Of a DNA stretch of 64,000 nucleotides, positions 54,731 through 63,838 are shown one piece after another. A model generated the notes under the pieces. It searched no databases. It had not been told where the DNA came from and worked only from the letters and a program-made list of their open reading frames with translations. The position numbers and the translations under genes are program-made. Every line of letters begins with the position of its first letter. Within the stretch, counting starts at the first letter, position 1. This stretch comes from Roseiterribacter gracilis (lineage in GTDB: Bacteria; Pseudomonadota; Alphaproteobacteria; BOG-932; Roseiterribacteraceae): NCBI GenBank assembly GCA_018332375.1, contig BOPV01000001.1, positions 1,984,001 through 2,048,000 of the forward strand, written 5' to 3'.

Positions 54731-55018
54731 TCAGCGATCGAACAAGCGGCCGAGAACGATCCCGACGCCGAATGCAATCAGCACGCTGGTCAGCGGGCGC
54801 TCTTCAATCGTCGCGGCCAGATTCTCGAGATGCTCTTCGCCACGCGTGCGCGCTTCGTCGGTCAGACGCTCAAACCGATCGCGCGCAGCGGCAAGCTGTT
54901 CGCGTGCTGCGTCGGTTGCCCCTTCTTTGAGCGAGGCTGCAAGATTGGCGATGTCGTCCGACAATTTGGTCAGGTCGTCACGCACAGTGTCGAACTCACT
55001 CTTGGCTTGCTGGGACAT
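54731..55018 (-). CDS. DUF883/ElaB-YqjD-like membrane-anchored protein
   Basis: A 95-residue protein. A long amphipathic helix (KSEFDTVRDDLTKLSDDIAN to ENLAATIEERP) is followed by a C-terminal membrane anchor (LTSVLIAFGVGIVLGRLFDR). This matches the ElaB/YqjD/DUF883 group, inner-membrane proteins induced in stationary phase that in some cases bind ribosomes. It lies eight bases before the next gene of the set. Confidence 0.85.
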   Translation of the reverse strand: MSQQAKSEFDTVRDDLTKLSDDIANLAASLKEGATDAAREQLAAARDRFERLTDEARTRGEEHLENLAATIEERPLTSVLIAFGVGIVLGRLFDR

Positions 55019-55036
55019 GGTGGTCGTTGCTCCAGG

Positions 55037-55252
55037 TCATCGCCCCGACGGGCGGCCTTTTTTCAGTTGATCGCCTTTGGTCAACGCGTCTTTGGCGACG
55101 TCGCCCTCGGCCTTTTTCCGCGCCTCTTTGCCGGGTGCCGCATGGTAGCGCGCTATATCCGACTCCAGACGCTTGCCTGCAACCTGTTCGTCCGCAGCGA
55201 GGGCGTCGCGCCCGTCAGAATCGCGTCGGGGCACTGGCGGCTCCATCGTCAT
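55037..55252 (-). CDS. Small charged hypothetical protein, first gene of a stress set
   Basis: A 71-residue hydrophilic protein rich in Lys, Asp and Ala, with a probably disordered N terminus and a helical second half (AGKRLESDIARYHAAPG, EARKKAEGDVAKDALTKGDQ). No family recognised. It is directly downstream of an EcfG-type promoter and 18 bases upstream of the DUF883 gene. Confidence 0.65.
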   Translation of the reverse strand: MTMEPPVPRRDSDGRDALAADEQVAGKRLESDIARYHAAPGKEARKKAEGDVAKDALTKGDQLKKGRPSGR

Positions 55253-55279
55253 CGTTGACCGGTCGTGGATGCTCGACGT

Positions 55280-55305
55280 AACGATGCCATTCCGAGACTA
55301 GTTCC
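55280..55305 (-). promoter_or_regulatory. EcfG-type promoter of the 55.2-54.2 kb stress set
   Basis: On the minus strand: GGAAC, 17 bases, CGTT. It ends 27 bases before the first gene. The GGAAC element touches the start of the divergent nepR gene, so the two transcription units share this space. Confidence 0.75.
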
Positions 55306-55509
55306 GTGGAACGGACAAGCCAGGTGAGCGGTAAGCCGCGCAATAAATCCAACAAAGCCAAGAAGTCCCCGGCGCCCGGCGACCGGTTCGACATTTGGCT
55401 CGATGGCAAGTTGAAGACCGCCTACGGCTCGGTCCTCGACGAACCGATTCCGGACGACATCATGAAGCTCCTCGAACAGGAGCTGGTGAAGAAGCTCGAC
55501 GAGAAATGA
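55306..55509 (+). CDS. nepR: NepR-type anti-sigma factor
   Basis: A 67-residue protein. The conserved core is WLDGKLKTAYGSVLDEPIPD followed by DIMKLLEQEL (31-60), the two-helix NepR motif. NepR binds EcfG and blocks it; phosphorylated PhyR captures NepR through its sigma-like domain and frees the sigma factor. The basic tail (1-25) is typical. Start GTG 55306 is tentative; GTG 55324 is possible. Unusually it points towards phyR and is not cotranscribed with ecfG. No clear EcfG promoter lies in front of it. Confidence 0.85.
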   Translation: MERTSQVSGKPRNKSNKAKKSPAPGDRFDIWLDGKLKTAYGSVLDEPIPDDIMKLLEQELVKKLDEK

Positions 55510-55568
55510 AAAAGGCCGGCTCTCGCCGGCCTTTTTGCAAAGACGTCAGAGGCCGGCTGCGCCGGCCT
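55509..55568. terminator. Bidirectional terminator pair between nepR and phyR
   Basis: First hairpin: AAAAAGGCCGGC-TCTC-GCCGGCCTTTTT (55509-55536), T-tracts in both directions. Second: AGGCCGGC-TGC-GCCGGCCT (55550-55568). Both stems share GGCCGGC. They separate the convergent nepR and phyR genes. Confidence 0.88.
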
Positions 55569-55572
55569 TGAT

Positions 55573-56367
55573 TCAGGCCCGGACCAAAGCCTCGGGCGCC
55601 GAGAAGGACAGCGCCTGGCCGATCGCCACTTTCAGCGTTTCGGGATCGAAGGGCTTGGTGATGATGAAGGCCGGCTCGACGCGGTCGCCGGTGAGCAGGC
55701 GCTCCGGGAAGCCAGTCACGAAAATCACCGGCGCATCCATCGCGCGCAGAATCTCTTGCACCGTCACGATGCCGCTGTCGCCGTCCTGCAGCTGCACGTC
55801 GGCAAGCACCAGGCCTGGACGGTGTTTCTGCGCTAGCGCGACTGCTTCGGCCTGGCGGGCGGCAACGCCGACCACGGTGTGACCGAGCGATTCGACGATC
55901 GACTGGATGTCCATCGCGATCACCGGCTCGTCTTCGATGATCAGCACGCGCGCGGTCGACTGACGCTTCAGCTCGGCACGCGCGGCGGTCAGATGCTCGT
56001 GCACCTCGCTCTCGTCGAGTTCGAGGATCAACGCTGCTTCGGTGGTGGTGAAACCTTCGAGCGACACGAGCAACAGGATCTGCCGTTCCAGCGACGGTAG
56101 CGACGCAAGCTGCGCGCTCAACGCTTCGTCGCCGCCATTGACGCGGTCGGCCGGAATTGCCCGGTCGAAGATGCTCCACGCGTCATGGAAGACACGGAAC
56201 AGCTCGACGCGAACGTCCGACGCTTTTTTCATGCGATCGGGCTCGGCGATAATCGCTTCGATTGCGACCCGCACATATTGATCGCCGGTCTGCTGCGATC
56301 CGGTCAGCGCACGCGCGTAGCGGCGCAGGTAAGGCAGCAACTTAACGATGTCTTGGCTGACGCTCAT
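55573..56367 (-). CDS. phyR: General stress response anti-anti-sigma factor PhyR
   Basis: A 264-residue protein. Residues 1-135 form a degenerate ECF sigma-like domain (LLPYLRRYARALTGSQQ, LPSLERQILLLVSLEGF, HEHLTAARAELKRQ) that mimics EcfG to trap NepR. Residues 139-255 are a receiver with E145/D146, phospho-acceptor D190 (LVLADVQLQDGDSG), T218 and K238 (FIITKPFDPET). On phosphorylation it releases EcfG. It is preceded by its own EcfG-type promoter, giving positive feedback, and follows ecfG on the same strand. Confidence 0.95.
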   Translation of the reverse strand: MSVSQDIVKLLPYLRRYARALTGSQQTGDQYVRVAIEAIIAEPDRMKKASDVRVELFRVFHDAWSIFDRAIPADRVNGGDEALSAQLASLPSLERQILLLVSLEGFTTTEAALILELDESEVHEHLTAARAELKRQSTARVLIIEDEPVIAMDIQSIVESLGHTVVGVAARQAEAVALAQKHRPGLVLADVQLQDGDSGIVTVQEILRAMDAPVIFVTGFPERLLTGDRVEPAFIITKPFDPETLKVAIGQALSFSAPEALVRA

Positions 56368-56435
56368 GCGAACGGGCTACCCGAGTTCAAGATTGGTTCA
56401 TGCCGCCTGGATTGAGAAAGGCGGCGGCCTGCGAC

Positions 56436-56461
56436 AACGAAAGCTAGGGCAGTTTCGTTCC
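56436..56461 (-). promoter_or_regulatory. EcfG-type promoter of phyR
   Basis: On the minus strand: GGAAC, 17 bases, CGTT, which fits the consensus GGAAC-N16/17-CGTT exactly. It lies in the 107-base gap between ecfG and phyR, 68 bases before the phyR ATG. Confidence 0.8.
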
Positions 56462-56474
56462 CCACGCCATGCCA

Positions 56475-56984
56475 TCAGCCGGATAAAGGTGGATTGAAAT
56501 GCGCCGCACCGGCATCGAGCGCCTTTTTTAGTTCATTTCGTGCCCGATTCAGGCGCGATTTGATGGTTCCGACCGCGACACCGCAGACTTCCGCAGCTTC
56601 TTCATAACTCATCCCCGCCGCCGAGATCAGGACCAGGATTTCGCGATGCTCGACCGCTAGCGTCTGCAACGCCCGCCCGACCTCATTGACCTCAATCGTC
56701 GTGTCCTGGGTTGCCGCAACCGGCAGGGCGCTGTCGGGGATGTCGCCCATCGGTTCGACCTCGAACCGGCGCCGGCGCACATTGTTGATGTAGTGGTTGC
56801 GCAGGATGGTCAGCAGCCAGGCTTTGAGGTTGGTGCCGGGCTGAAACTGCGCTTCAGCGGACAGGGCGCGCAGAATCGTATCGTGCACGAGATCGTCGGC
56901 CCATTCCTTGCGGCCGGTCAGCGAACGCGCCACCGCACGCAGATGCGGCAGGTATTCGACGATCCGTTCACGAAAATCCATCAT
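56475..56984 (-). CDS. ecfG: EcfG-family RNA polymerase sigma factor
   Basis: A 169-residue ECF sigma factor. Region 2 (LRAVARSLTGRKEWADDLVH, DTILRALSA, LKAWLLTILRNHYINNVRRR) and region 4 (LAVEHREILVLISAAGMSYE, EAAEVCGVAVGTIKSRLNRA) are complete, and DLVHDTILRAL is typical of the EcfG branch. It drives the general stress regulon from GGAAC-N16/17-CGTT promoters. The start overlaps the stop of the 5-oxoprolinase gene (ATG at 56984 or 56981). No nepR gene precedes it, in contrast to the usual nepR-ecfG order. Confidence 0.92.
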   Translation of the reverse strand: MMDFRERIVEYLPHLRAVARSLTGRKEWADDLVHDTILRALSAEAQFQPGTNLKAWLLTILRNHYINNVRRRRFEVEPMGDIPDSALPVAATQDTTIEVNEVGRALQTLAVEHREILVLISAAGMSYEEAAEVCGVAVGTIKSRLNRARNELKKALDAGAAHFNPPLSG

Positions 56985-59900
56985 TCCTCACCGAAGCCGC
57001 CACCACCTGGCGTTTCCAGCCGCAAGGCCGCACCGGCCGGCAAGTCGATCCGCACAGATGATGGCAACGCTTCAGAGGTTCCATCGGCTCGCAGAATTTT
57101 GGTCGTGCCGCGCGCGCCCGCACCGCCGCCGGCAAGACCGAACGGCGCCTGTATGCGGCGATTGGCCAGCACCGACACGGTCATGTCGCGCAGAAAGCGG
57201 ATTTGCCGCACGACGCCGTCGCCGCCGCGGAACGTTCCGCCGCCGCCACTGCCGCGCCGTATCGAAAACTGCTCCAACCGCACCGGATAGCGCGTCTCGA
57301 GAATCTCGACATCGGTGAGACGCGAATTGGTCATGTGCGTATGAACCGCGCTGGCGCCGGCAAAGCCGGGTCCCGCCCCCGCACCACCGCAGACCGTTTC
57401 GTAATACTGCACGCGGCCGTCGCCGAACGTGGTGTTGTTCATCGTGCCCTGGCTGGCGGCCAGCGCGCCAAGACATCCGAACAGACAATCGACAACGGCT
57501 TGGCTCGTTTCGACATTGCCCGCGACTACCGCAGCGGGCGCGACCGGTGCCAACATCGACGGCGCTGGCACGATCAACGCAACCGGTTCCAGGCAACCGT
57601 CATTCAGCGGAATGTCGTCGTCGAGCAAGGTGCGCAGCACATACAGCACCGCTGCGCGCACGATCGATGTCGGCGCGTTGGAATTGTCGGGACGAATGGG
57701 ATCGGTGCCGGTGAAGTCGATCGTGAGCTTGTCGTCTGCCGGCGTGATGCGCACGCGGATCGTGGCGCCGGAATCCATGGTCACGGCAAAGCTGCCGCCC
57801 TCGATGCGCAAGAGCAGGCCGCGCACCGCATCGGCGGCGTAGCGGCGCAGATGGCCGACATAGGCATCGACCGCTTCGCGCCCCTGCATCGACACCAAGC
57901 GCGCCAGTGCAGCACCGCCGCTCGCCGCAGCCGCGATCTGCGCTTGCAGATCGCCGATCGTCTGCGCCACGTCGCGCGCCGGATAGGGAATGTCGGTAAA
58001 AGCAGCGCGCGCCGCGTCGAGCTGGAATTCACCGTCGCGCACCAACACCAGCCGGCCAAACCGCGCGCCCTCTTCGTCGATCGAGGTTGAATCGGCCGGC
58101 ATCGAACCCGGGGTCGTGCCGCCGATATCGGCATGATGGCCGCGCGCTGCGACGTAGAAAGCGGGTTCGGACTCGCTATCGAGAAACACCGGCGCCACGA
58201 CCGTGATGTCGGGCAGATGCGTGCCGCCGCGATAGGGATCGTTGGTCGCAACCACTTCGCCGCGCGACAACGGCAACACCGCACGCACCGCGTCGCCCAT
58301 CGAGCCCAGATGCACGGGAATATGCGGCGCGTTGGCGATCAGTCGCCCGTCGCGATCGAACAGCGCGCAGGAATAATCGAGCCGCTCTTTGATGTTGGTC
58401 GAACGCGCGCTGGCACGCAGCGACTCGCCCATCTCTTCGGCCACCGCCATGAAGGCTTTGTTGAACAACTCCAGCCGGGCTGGATCGAACGATGCATCGC
58501 GCGACACGATGCGCGCTTCGACGCGGGTTAAACGCAAGGTGCCGTCGGGCTCGACGCGGGCGCGCCACCCCGGTGCCACGAAACTGGTTGCACCCGCATC
58601 GGTGATGATCGCTGGACCGCTGATCACGTCGTCGACCGCCAGCGCGGCACGATCGACGCGCAGCGCGCTGACTTCTTCGCCGTCGATGACCAACGTCGCG
58701 CGCTCGACCGCAGCCTCCACCGTCGGCAGTGGCGGTGGCAGGCGCGGCGGGGTTGCTGCACGCGATGCCTCCACCGCGATGGAATCAACCACGATGGGCA
58801 CGCTTGGCGTCAGAAACCCGAAGCGGCGGCGGTGCGCCGCTTCAAAGTCGCGCACGATGTCGCCGGGTTGCACCGCCAGCGGCGAGTCCGCACCGGCATA
58901 TTTGCACCAGATCGTGACTGCGATCGGCGCAGCCGGATCTTGCAACTCGGCGCGCACTTGGCGCGCAAGCGCATCGGTGACCGCGTCGATCGGCGCCTCA
59001 TCCAATGTTCGTTCGACCGATCGCTGCGCAACGGCCGTCGCGGGCGCATGCGCGATGCCCCAGGCCGACAACAAACCCGCCAGCGGATGAATCAAAACGT
59101 CGCCGCAACCGATCGCATCGGCGACTGCGCAAGCGTGCTGGCCGCCCGCGCCACCGAACGCAACCAACGCGGCGCGCGACGGATCATGGCCGCGCGCAAT
59201 CGACACGCGCCGGATCGCAGCCGCCATCGTCGCGTCGGCGATGGCGAGAAATCCTTCGGCCAGCTCTTCGCGCGAACGCTGCGTTCCGGTCGCCGCAGCA
59301 ACTTCGGCCACGAGGGCGTCAAACTTTTGTTCGACTGCGTCGCGATCGAGCGGCTGATCACCGTTGGGACCGAACACATGCGGAAAACGCGCCGGATCGA
59401 CACGCCCCAGCAGCAGATTGCAGTCGGTGACCGTCAACGGTCCGCCGCGGCGATAACAGGCGGGTCCCGGAACCGCACCTGCGCTTTCAGGCCCGACGCG
59501 CAGTCGCGCACCGTCAAACCGACAGATCGAACCGCCGCCCGCTGCAACCGTGTGGACGCGCAGCATCGGCGTTGCGAGACGCACGCCAGCCACCACCGTT
59601 TCGACAGTGCGTTCCAACGTGCCGTCCCACCACGAAACGTCGGTCGAGGTGCCGCCCATATCGAATCCGATTGCGGCTGCGTGCCCGTGCGCAGCCGCAA
59701 CCGATGCAGCACCGACCAACCCACCCGCCGGTCCCGACAAGACGCTGTCACGCCCGCGAAAGCGCGCTGCGTCGGCAAGACCGCCATTCGATTGCATGAA
59801 GGCAAGCTGCGCCGCGCCGAGGCTGGCGGATAAGGTCGCGACATAGGCGCGGATCGCGGGCGATAAATACGCATCGACTTCGGTCACGTCGCCACGCGGC

Positions 59901-60508
59901 ACGTAGCGGATCAGCGGACTGACTTCGTGGCTGACCGACACTTGCTGAAAACCCGCTTCGCGCGCGAGCCGCGCCAGAATTTGTTCGTGCGCCGGATGAC
60001 GGTCGCCATGCACCAGCACGATCGCCACCGCTTCAAAGCCGCACGCCTCGGCATCGCGCAAATCGCGCCGCGCTGATTCCTCATCCAGCGCCGTGACGAT
60101 GGTGCCGTCGGCGCCGATCCGCTCGTCGATTTCCAGCACTGCCTCGTGCAGCGGCGCCGGCAGAATGATTTCGCGCGCGAACAGATCGGGGCGTGCCTGG
60201 CTGCCGATGCGCAACACGTCGGCAAAGCCGCGCGTCGTCACCAGCAAGGTGCGTGCGCCTTTGCGTTCGAGCAGCGCATTGGTGCCGATGGTGGTGCCGA
60301 TCGTCGCGGACTCGACGTTTTGAAATTTTGTCGCCTGCGCGACGGGCGCACCCGCGAGACTCGCGATCGCATGCAAGGCCGCATCGTCGTAGCGGCCAGG
60401 CGCAGAGGACAGAAGCTTGGTCACGGTCAGCGTGCCGTCGGGCCGCGCCGCAACGACGTCGGTGAAGGTCCCGCCTCGATCGATCCAGAACCGCCAACCG
60501 CTCGCCAT
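56981..60508 (-). CDS. 5-oxoprolinase / hydantoinase A-B fusion
   Basis: A 1175-residue enzyme. The N-terminal HyuA part (1 to about 680) has the actin-like ATP-binding start [41 protein letters not shown] and [13 protein letters not shown]. The HyuB part (about 690-1175) has [50 protein letters not shown] and [17 protein letters not shown]. The full-length single-chain form fits ATP-dependent 5-oxoprolinase, which opens 5-oxoproline to glutamate in glutathione turnover; N-methylhydantoinase activity is the alternative. Its stop overlaps ecfG. Confidence 0.9.
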   Translation of the reverse strand: MASGWRFWIDRGGTFTDVVAARPDGTLTVTKLLSSAPGRYDDAALHAIASLAGAPVAQATKFQNVESATIGTTIGTNALLERKGARTLLVTTRGFADVLRIGSQARPDLFAREIILPAPLHEAVLEIDERIGADGTIVTALDEESARRDLRDAEACGFEAVAIVLVHGDRHPAHEQILARLAREAGFQQVSVSHEVSPLIRYVPRGDVTEVDAYLSPAIRAYVATLSASLGAAQLAFMQSNGGLADAARFRGRDSVLSGPAGGLVGAASVAAAHGHAAAIGFDMGGTSTDVSWWDGTLERTVETVVAGVRLATPMLRVHTVAAGGGSICRFDGARLRVGPESAGAVPGPACYRRGGPLTVTDCNLLLGRVDPARFPHVFGPNGDQPLDRDAVEQKFDALVAEVAAATGTQRSREELAEGFLAIADATMAAAIRRVSIARGHDPSRAALVAFGGAGGQHACAVADAIGCGDVLIHPLAGLLSAWGIAHAPATAVAQRSVERTLDEAPIDAVTDALARQVRAELQDPAAPIAVTIWCKYAGADSPLAVQPGDIVRDFEAAHRRRFGFLTPSVPIVVDSIAVEASRAATPPRLPPPLPTVEAAVERATLVIDGEEVSALRVDRAALAVDDVISGPAIITDAGATSFVAPGWRARVEPDGTLRLTRVEARIVSRDASFDPARLELFNKAFMAVAEEMGESLRASARSTNIKERLDYSCALFDRDGRLIANAPHIPVHLGSMGDAVRAVLPLSRGEVVATNDPYRGGTHLPDITVVAPVFLDSESEPAFYVAARGHHADIGGTTPGSMPADSTSIDEEGARFGRLVLVRDGEFQLDAARAAFTDIPYPARDVAQTIGDLQAQIAAAASGGAALARLVSMQGREAVDAYVGHLRRYAADAVRGLLLRIEGGSFAVTMDSGATIRVRITPADDKLTIDFTGTDPIRPDNSNAPTSIVRAAVLYVLRTLLDDDIPLNDGCLEPVALIVPAPSMLAPVAPAAVVAGNVETSQAVVDCLFGCLGALAASQGTMNNTTFGDGRVQYYETVCGGAGAGPGFAGASAVHTHMTNSRLTDVEILETRYPVRLEQFSIRRGSGGGGTFRGGDGVVRQIRFLRDMTVSVLANRRIQAPFGLAGGGAGARGTTKILRADGTSEALPSSVRIDLPAGAALRLETPGGGGFGEE

Positions 60509-60601
60509 GTGAACTCCCTGCCGGCAACCATCGGTTTGCGCAAGAGTGAATTGCCCGGTCGTGCCGGTTCATCGCGGCAGTGCCCATCGCACAGTCGTGC
60601 A

Positions 60602-61351
60602 ATGCAAAGACGTCAATTCCTGCGCGCCGTACCCGCCGCAGCGCTGTCCATGTCGGTCGCACATGCGGCACCGCGACCGCTGCGCGCGGTGCTGTTCGAT
60701 GCGTTTCCAATCTTCGATCCACGGCCGATCGCTGCCGAAGCCGAACGACTCTTTCCCGGTCGCGGCGCGGAATTGATGCTGGTCTGGCGTACGCGCCAAT
60801 TCGAATATGCCTGGCTGCGGCAATTGTCGGGCAGCTACGCCGACTTCGCGGTCACGACCAACGACTCGTTGATCTACGCATTGCGCGCGCTGGGCCTGAC
60901 GCTCGACAGCGCGAAGCGCGACGCGCTGGTCGATCTCTACGCGCATCTACGCCCCTGGCCCGACGTTCGTGCGTCACTGACCGCTCTTCGCGCAGCCGGG
61001 CTGCGCCTCGCCATTCTGTCCAATCTGTCGCCCGCCATGCTGCAAAACGGCGTCGGAGAATCGAATCTCAGCGCGTTCTTCGAACATGTGCTGAGCACCG
61101 ATCGCATCCAGCGCTACAAGCCGGATCCTGCTGCCTATGCGCTCGGCACCGACGCGCTGGGCCTGCCGCGCGACGAAATTCTGTTCGCAGCCTTTGCCGG
61201 CTGGGATGCAGCCGGCGCCAAACGGTTCGGCTATCCGACCTACTGGATCAACCGCACCAACGCACCGTTGGAAGAGCTGGGCGTGCAACCGGACAGGACT
61301 GGCAGCGACCTTGCGGGGCTGGTCGCGTTTGCGACTCGGCATCGCAGCTAG
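60602..61351 (+). CDS. HAD-superfamily (haloacid dehalogenase type II-like) protein with a Tat-like signal
   Basis: A 249-residue hydrolase. The N terminus, MQRRQFLRAVPAAALSMSVA, has a twin-arginine RRQFL motif and a hydrophobic stretch ending AHA, so export is likely, which is rare for this family. HAD motifs: nucleophile D33 in AVLFDAFPIFD, motif II LAILSNLS, motif III lysine in RIQRYKPDPAAY and the acidic loop FAAFAGWDAAGAKRFG. The family cleaves 2-haloacids or small phosphates; the substrate is unknown. It is divergent from the 5-oxoprolinase. Confidence 0.85.
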   Translation: MQRRQFLRAVPAAALSMSVAHAAPRPLRAVLFDAFPIFDPRPIAAEAERLFPGRGAELMLVWRTRQFEYAWLRQLSGSYADFAVTTNDSLIYALRALGLTLDSAKRDALVDLYAHLRPWPDVRASLTALRAAGLRLAILSNLSPAMLQNGVGESNLSAFFEHVLSTDRIQRYKPDPAAYALGTDALGLPRDEILFAAFAGWDAAGAKRFGYPTYWINRTNAPLEELGVQPDRTGSDLAGLVAFATRHRS

Positions 61352-61394
61352 AACGCTACCGATGCGGCCGGCGCTCGTTTATCGTCGCGCCGCA

Positions 61395-62159
61395 ATGAGC
61401 ATCTGGGGAAAACTGGTCGGCGGCAGCGTCGGTCTCGCTTTTGGCGGACCGATCGGCGGATTGCTGGGCGCGCTCGCGGGACACGCGGTCGATCTGCATG
61501 CGGCGGACTGGGTCGAAACCGGCACCGCGCTGGTCGCAACGCCGCGCGACGAAACCCAGCACATCGTCTTCACCATCGGCGTCATCGTCTTGTCGGCCAA
61601 AATGGCGAAAGTCGATGGCCGCGTGACGCATGACGAGATCGATGCGTTTCGCGACATGTTTCACATTCCGCCGCACGAGCTGAAGAACGTCGCGCGCGTC
61701 TTCGACCTCGCCAAGCGCGATGCGGGCGGCTTCGAACCCTATGCACGCCAGGTCGCGCAACTGTTGCGCAACCGGCCGGCCGTGCTGGAAGAAGTGCTCG
61801 ACTGCCTGTTTCATATCGCGCGCGCCGACGGCAAAGTCGGCGAAGCGGAAATCGACTTCCTGCGCGCCGTCGCCGACATTTTCGGATTCTCGCCCGCCGA
61901 GTTCCACCGCATCGCAGCCTCGAACGGCGTCGATCCGACCTTGGGTGGCGAAACCGATCCCTACGCGGTTCTCGGCCTTGGCAAAGACGTCAGCGACGAC
62001 GATGCGCGCGCAGCGTGGAAGCGACTGGTGCGCGAACACCATCCCGATCGCCTGACCGCGCAAGGCCTGCCGCCCGAATTCGTGCGCATGGCCACCGAAA
62101 AACTGGCGCGCATCAACGCGGCCTGGGATCGCATCGCCAAAGAGCGCGGCCTGAATTAG
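61395..62159 (+). CDS. TerB/DnaJ-domain protein (DjlA-like)
   Basis: A 254-residue protein. An N-terminal glycine-rich hydrophobic segment (KLVGGSVGLAFGGPIGGLLG) may anchor it in the membrane. A TerB-like helical domain (about 55-175; AKMAKVDGRVTHDEID, ARADGKVGEAEIDFLRAVAD) is followed by a C-terminal J domain (190-252) with the HPD motif in VREHHPDRLTAQG. It would act as a co-chaperone for DnaK, like DjlA. Start ATG 61395. The three-hairpin repeat copy 2 begins at its stop. Confidence 0.88.
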   Translation: MSIWGKLVGGSVGLAFGGPIGGLLGALAGHAVDLHAADWVETGTALVATPRDETQHIVFTIGVIVLSAKMAKVDGRVTHDEIDAFRDMFHIPPHELKNVARVFDLAKRDAGGFEPYARQVAQLLRNRPAVLEEVLDCLFHIARADGKVGEAEIDFLRAVADIFGFSPAEFHRIAASNGVDPTLGGETDPYAVLGLGKDVSDDDARAAWKRLVREHHPDRLTAQGLPPEFVRMATEKLARINAAWDRIAKERGLN

Positions 62160-62220
62160 CGGCGAAGCCGCTCCCGGATTTCGCTTCTTGAATGGAAAGC
62201 CGGGAGGCGCTTCGCGCCTA
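62157..62220. repeat. Three-hairpin dispersed repeat, copy 2
   Basis: A 64-base element starting at the TAG of the DnaJ-domain gene. Hairpins: GCGGC-GAA-GCCGC; TCCCGG...CCGGGA; AGGCGC-TTC-GCGCCT. Compared with copy 1 at 23146, the first stem differs in sequence on both arms but still pairs, and the middle stem is longer. It sits 57 bases before the EamA start. Confidence 0.75.
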
Positions 62221-62277
62221 GGTTCCATGCGCAACTATCGGGTCGCGACGCGGTGCGCCTCCGCTAGGTTGCGGCCA

Positions 62278-63153
62278 ATGTCCCCACGCGATCTCTGTCT
62301 TGCCGTTCTTGTCGCCGCTTTGTGGGGCTGCAACTTCGTCGCCGCGAAGCTGGCGATGCATGACATTCCGCCGCTGATGACGACCGGTTTGCGCTTCGTG
62401 CTGGTCGCCGCGCTGCTGCTGCCGTTTCAGCGCTTTCCGCGCGGACAATTCTGGCCGTTGGTTCGCGTCGGCATGGTGCTGGGCGTGTTCCATTTCGGCG
62501 TGCTGTTCTGGGCATTGCGCACGGTCGATGCGGGATCGGCAGCGATCGTCATTCAGCTGCAAGTGCCGCTTGGCACATTGCTGGCCGCGATCCTGCTGGG
62601 TGAACGCGTCACGCGGCTGCAGGTCTTCGGCATCATCGTCGCGTTCGGCGGTCTGGTCGTCGTGTTGGGTGCGCCAGCACTTGCCGACAAGCCGTTCGAA
62701 GTCGCGCTGTTGCTCAGCGCTGCATTCGCTTTCGCCTTTGCCAGCATTCAGTCGAAACAGCTCGCCAGCCTGCCGCCCTTCACCCAGACCGCGTGGCTGG
62801 GCGCAATTGCGGGGCCGGTGCTGGTGGCGTTGAGTCTGGTTCTCGAACAAGACGCCATCGCACGCACCGTCGCCGCGCATTGGTCGAGTTGGGGCGGCTT
62901 CGCGTATACGGTCTGCGCCTCGACTTTGGCCGGCTATGGGCTGTGGTACACGCTGTTGGCGCGCAATCGCGTCAGCCATCTGATGCCGTTCATGCTGCTG
63001 GTGCCGGTTTTTGCGGTTCTGTCGGGCATCGCGGTGCTGGGCGAAAAGTTGCACGTCCAAATCGTCGTCGGCGGCGTGCTTGTGCTTGCAGGCGTGGCCC
63101 TGGTCGTGCTTCGCAAGGCGGCACCCGTGCCGACTCTTGCCGAAGCGGATTGA
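62278..63153 (+). CDS. EamA/DMT-family transporter
   Basis: A 291-residue inner-membrane protein with ten helices in two EamA repeats: ALWGCNFVAAKLAMHDIPPL to GIIVAFGGLVVVLG, and ALLLSAAFAFAFASIQSKQL to VVGGVLVLAGVALVVL. The helix-4 motif SAAIVIQLQVPLGTLLAAIL followed by GERV is typical. This group exports amino acids or other metabolites; the substrate is unknown. Start ATG 62278. Its stop overlaps the amidase start by one base (TGATG). Confidence 0.9.
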   Translation: MSPRDLCLAVLVAALWGCNFVAAKLAMHDIPPLMTTGLRFVLVAALLLPFQRFPRGQFWPLVRVGMVLGVFHFGVLFWALRTVDAGSAAIVIQLQVPLGTLLAAILLGERVTRLQVFGIIVAFGGLVVVLGAPALADKPFEVALLLSAAFAFAFASIQSKQLASLPPFTQTAWLGAIAGPVLVALSLVLEQDAIARTVAAHWSSWGGFAYTVCASTLAGYGLWYTLLARNRVSHLMPFMLLVPVFAVLSGIAVLGEKLHVQIVVGGVLVLAGVALVVLRKAAPVPTLAEAD

Positions 63154-63833
63154 TGCCGGACATCGTCGAACGACCCTCACCGAATTTCGGCCCTCGACGG
63201 GAAAGCCCGATCGACATGCTGGTGCTGCATTATACCGGCATGCGCGACGCAGCCTCGGCGCTCGCGCGGCTGTGCGATCCTGCGTCGCAAGTCAGTGCGC
63301 ACTACGTCGTCGATGAAGACGGCACGATCTATCGACTGGTCGAGGAAACGCAGCGTGCCTGGCATGCGGGCGTGTCGCAGTGGCGCGACATTCGCGACGT
63401 CAATTCGCGGTCGATCGGGATCGAGATCGTCAATCCGGGTCACGATTTCGCCTACCACCCGTTCCCGGCTGCGCAGATGGCGGCGGTTGCCGATCTCGCG
63501 CACGACATTCTTGGCCGGCACCCGATTCCGCCGCGCAACGTCGTCGGTCACAGCGACATCGCACCGGCGCGCAAGATCGATCCCGGCGAGAAATTCGACT
63601 GGCGTGGCTTGGCTGCGCAGAAGATCGGCCTGTTTCCGTTGGCGCGCGAAACGACGTCGCGCAGCCTGCTCGACCTGCTTGCTGCCTATGGCTACGACGT
63701 CCGTGACGCTGCAGCTGCAATCGGTGCATTCCAACGGCATTTCCGCACGTCGCGCATCAACGGCGTCGAAGATGCGGAATGCCGCGAACTTGCCGCCGCG
63801 CTTTCAAAGCTCGCCGGTCTCAATTACGAGTAG
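63153..63833 (+). CDS. N-acetylmuramoyl-L-alanine amidase (AmiD-like)
   Basis: A 226-residue Amidase_2 protein. Zinc ligands are the His in MLVLHYTGM, the His in VVGHSDIAPARKIDPG and the Asp of the same segment. The catalytic region contains SAHYVVDEDGTIYRLVEETQ-type strands and RSIGIEIVNPG. A C-terminal peptidoglycan-binding helix set follows (LLAAYGYDVRDAAAAIGAFQ, RHFR). It cuts the amide between MurNAc and the stem peptide, probably in recycling; no export signal is visible, which suggests the cytosolic AmpD role or unrecognised export. Coupled to the EamA gene. Confidence 0.9.
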   Translation: MPDIVERPSPNFGPRRESPIDMLVLHYTGMRDAASALARLCDPASQVSAHYVVDEDGTIYRLVEETQRAWHAGVSQWRDIRDVNSRSIGIEIVNPGHDFAYHPFPAAQMAAVADLAHDILGRHPIPPRNVVGHSDIAPARKIDPGEKFDWRGLAAQKIGLFPLARETTSRSLLDLLAAYGYDVRDAAAAIGAFQRHFRTSRINGVEDAECRELAAALSKLAGLNYE

Positions 63834-63838
63834 CGCCG

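Noticed and set aside
55301..55312. Palindrome GTTCCGTGGAAC as a divergent EcfG promoter for nepR
   Set aside because: The plus-strand GGAAC lies inside the nepR coding region, and no GTT follows at 16-17 bases, so only the minus-strand promoter is accepted.
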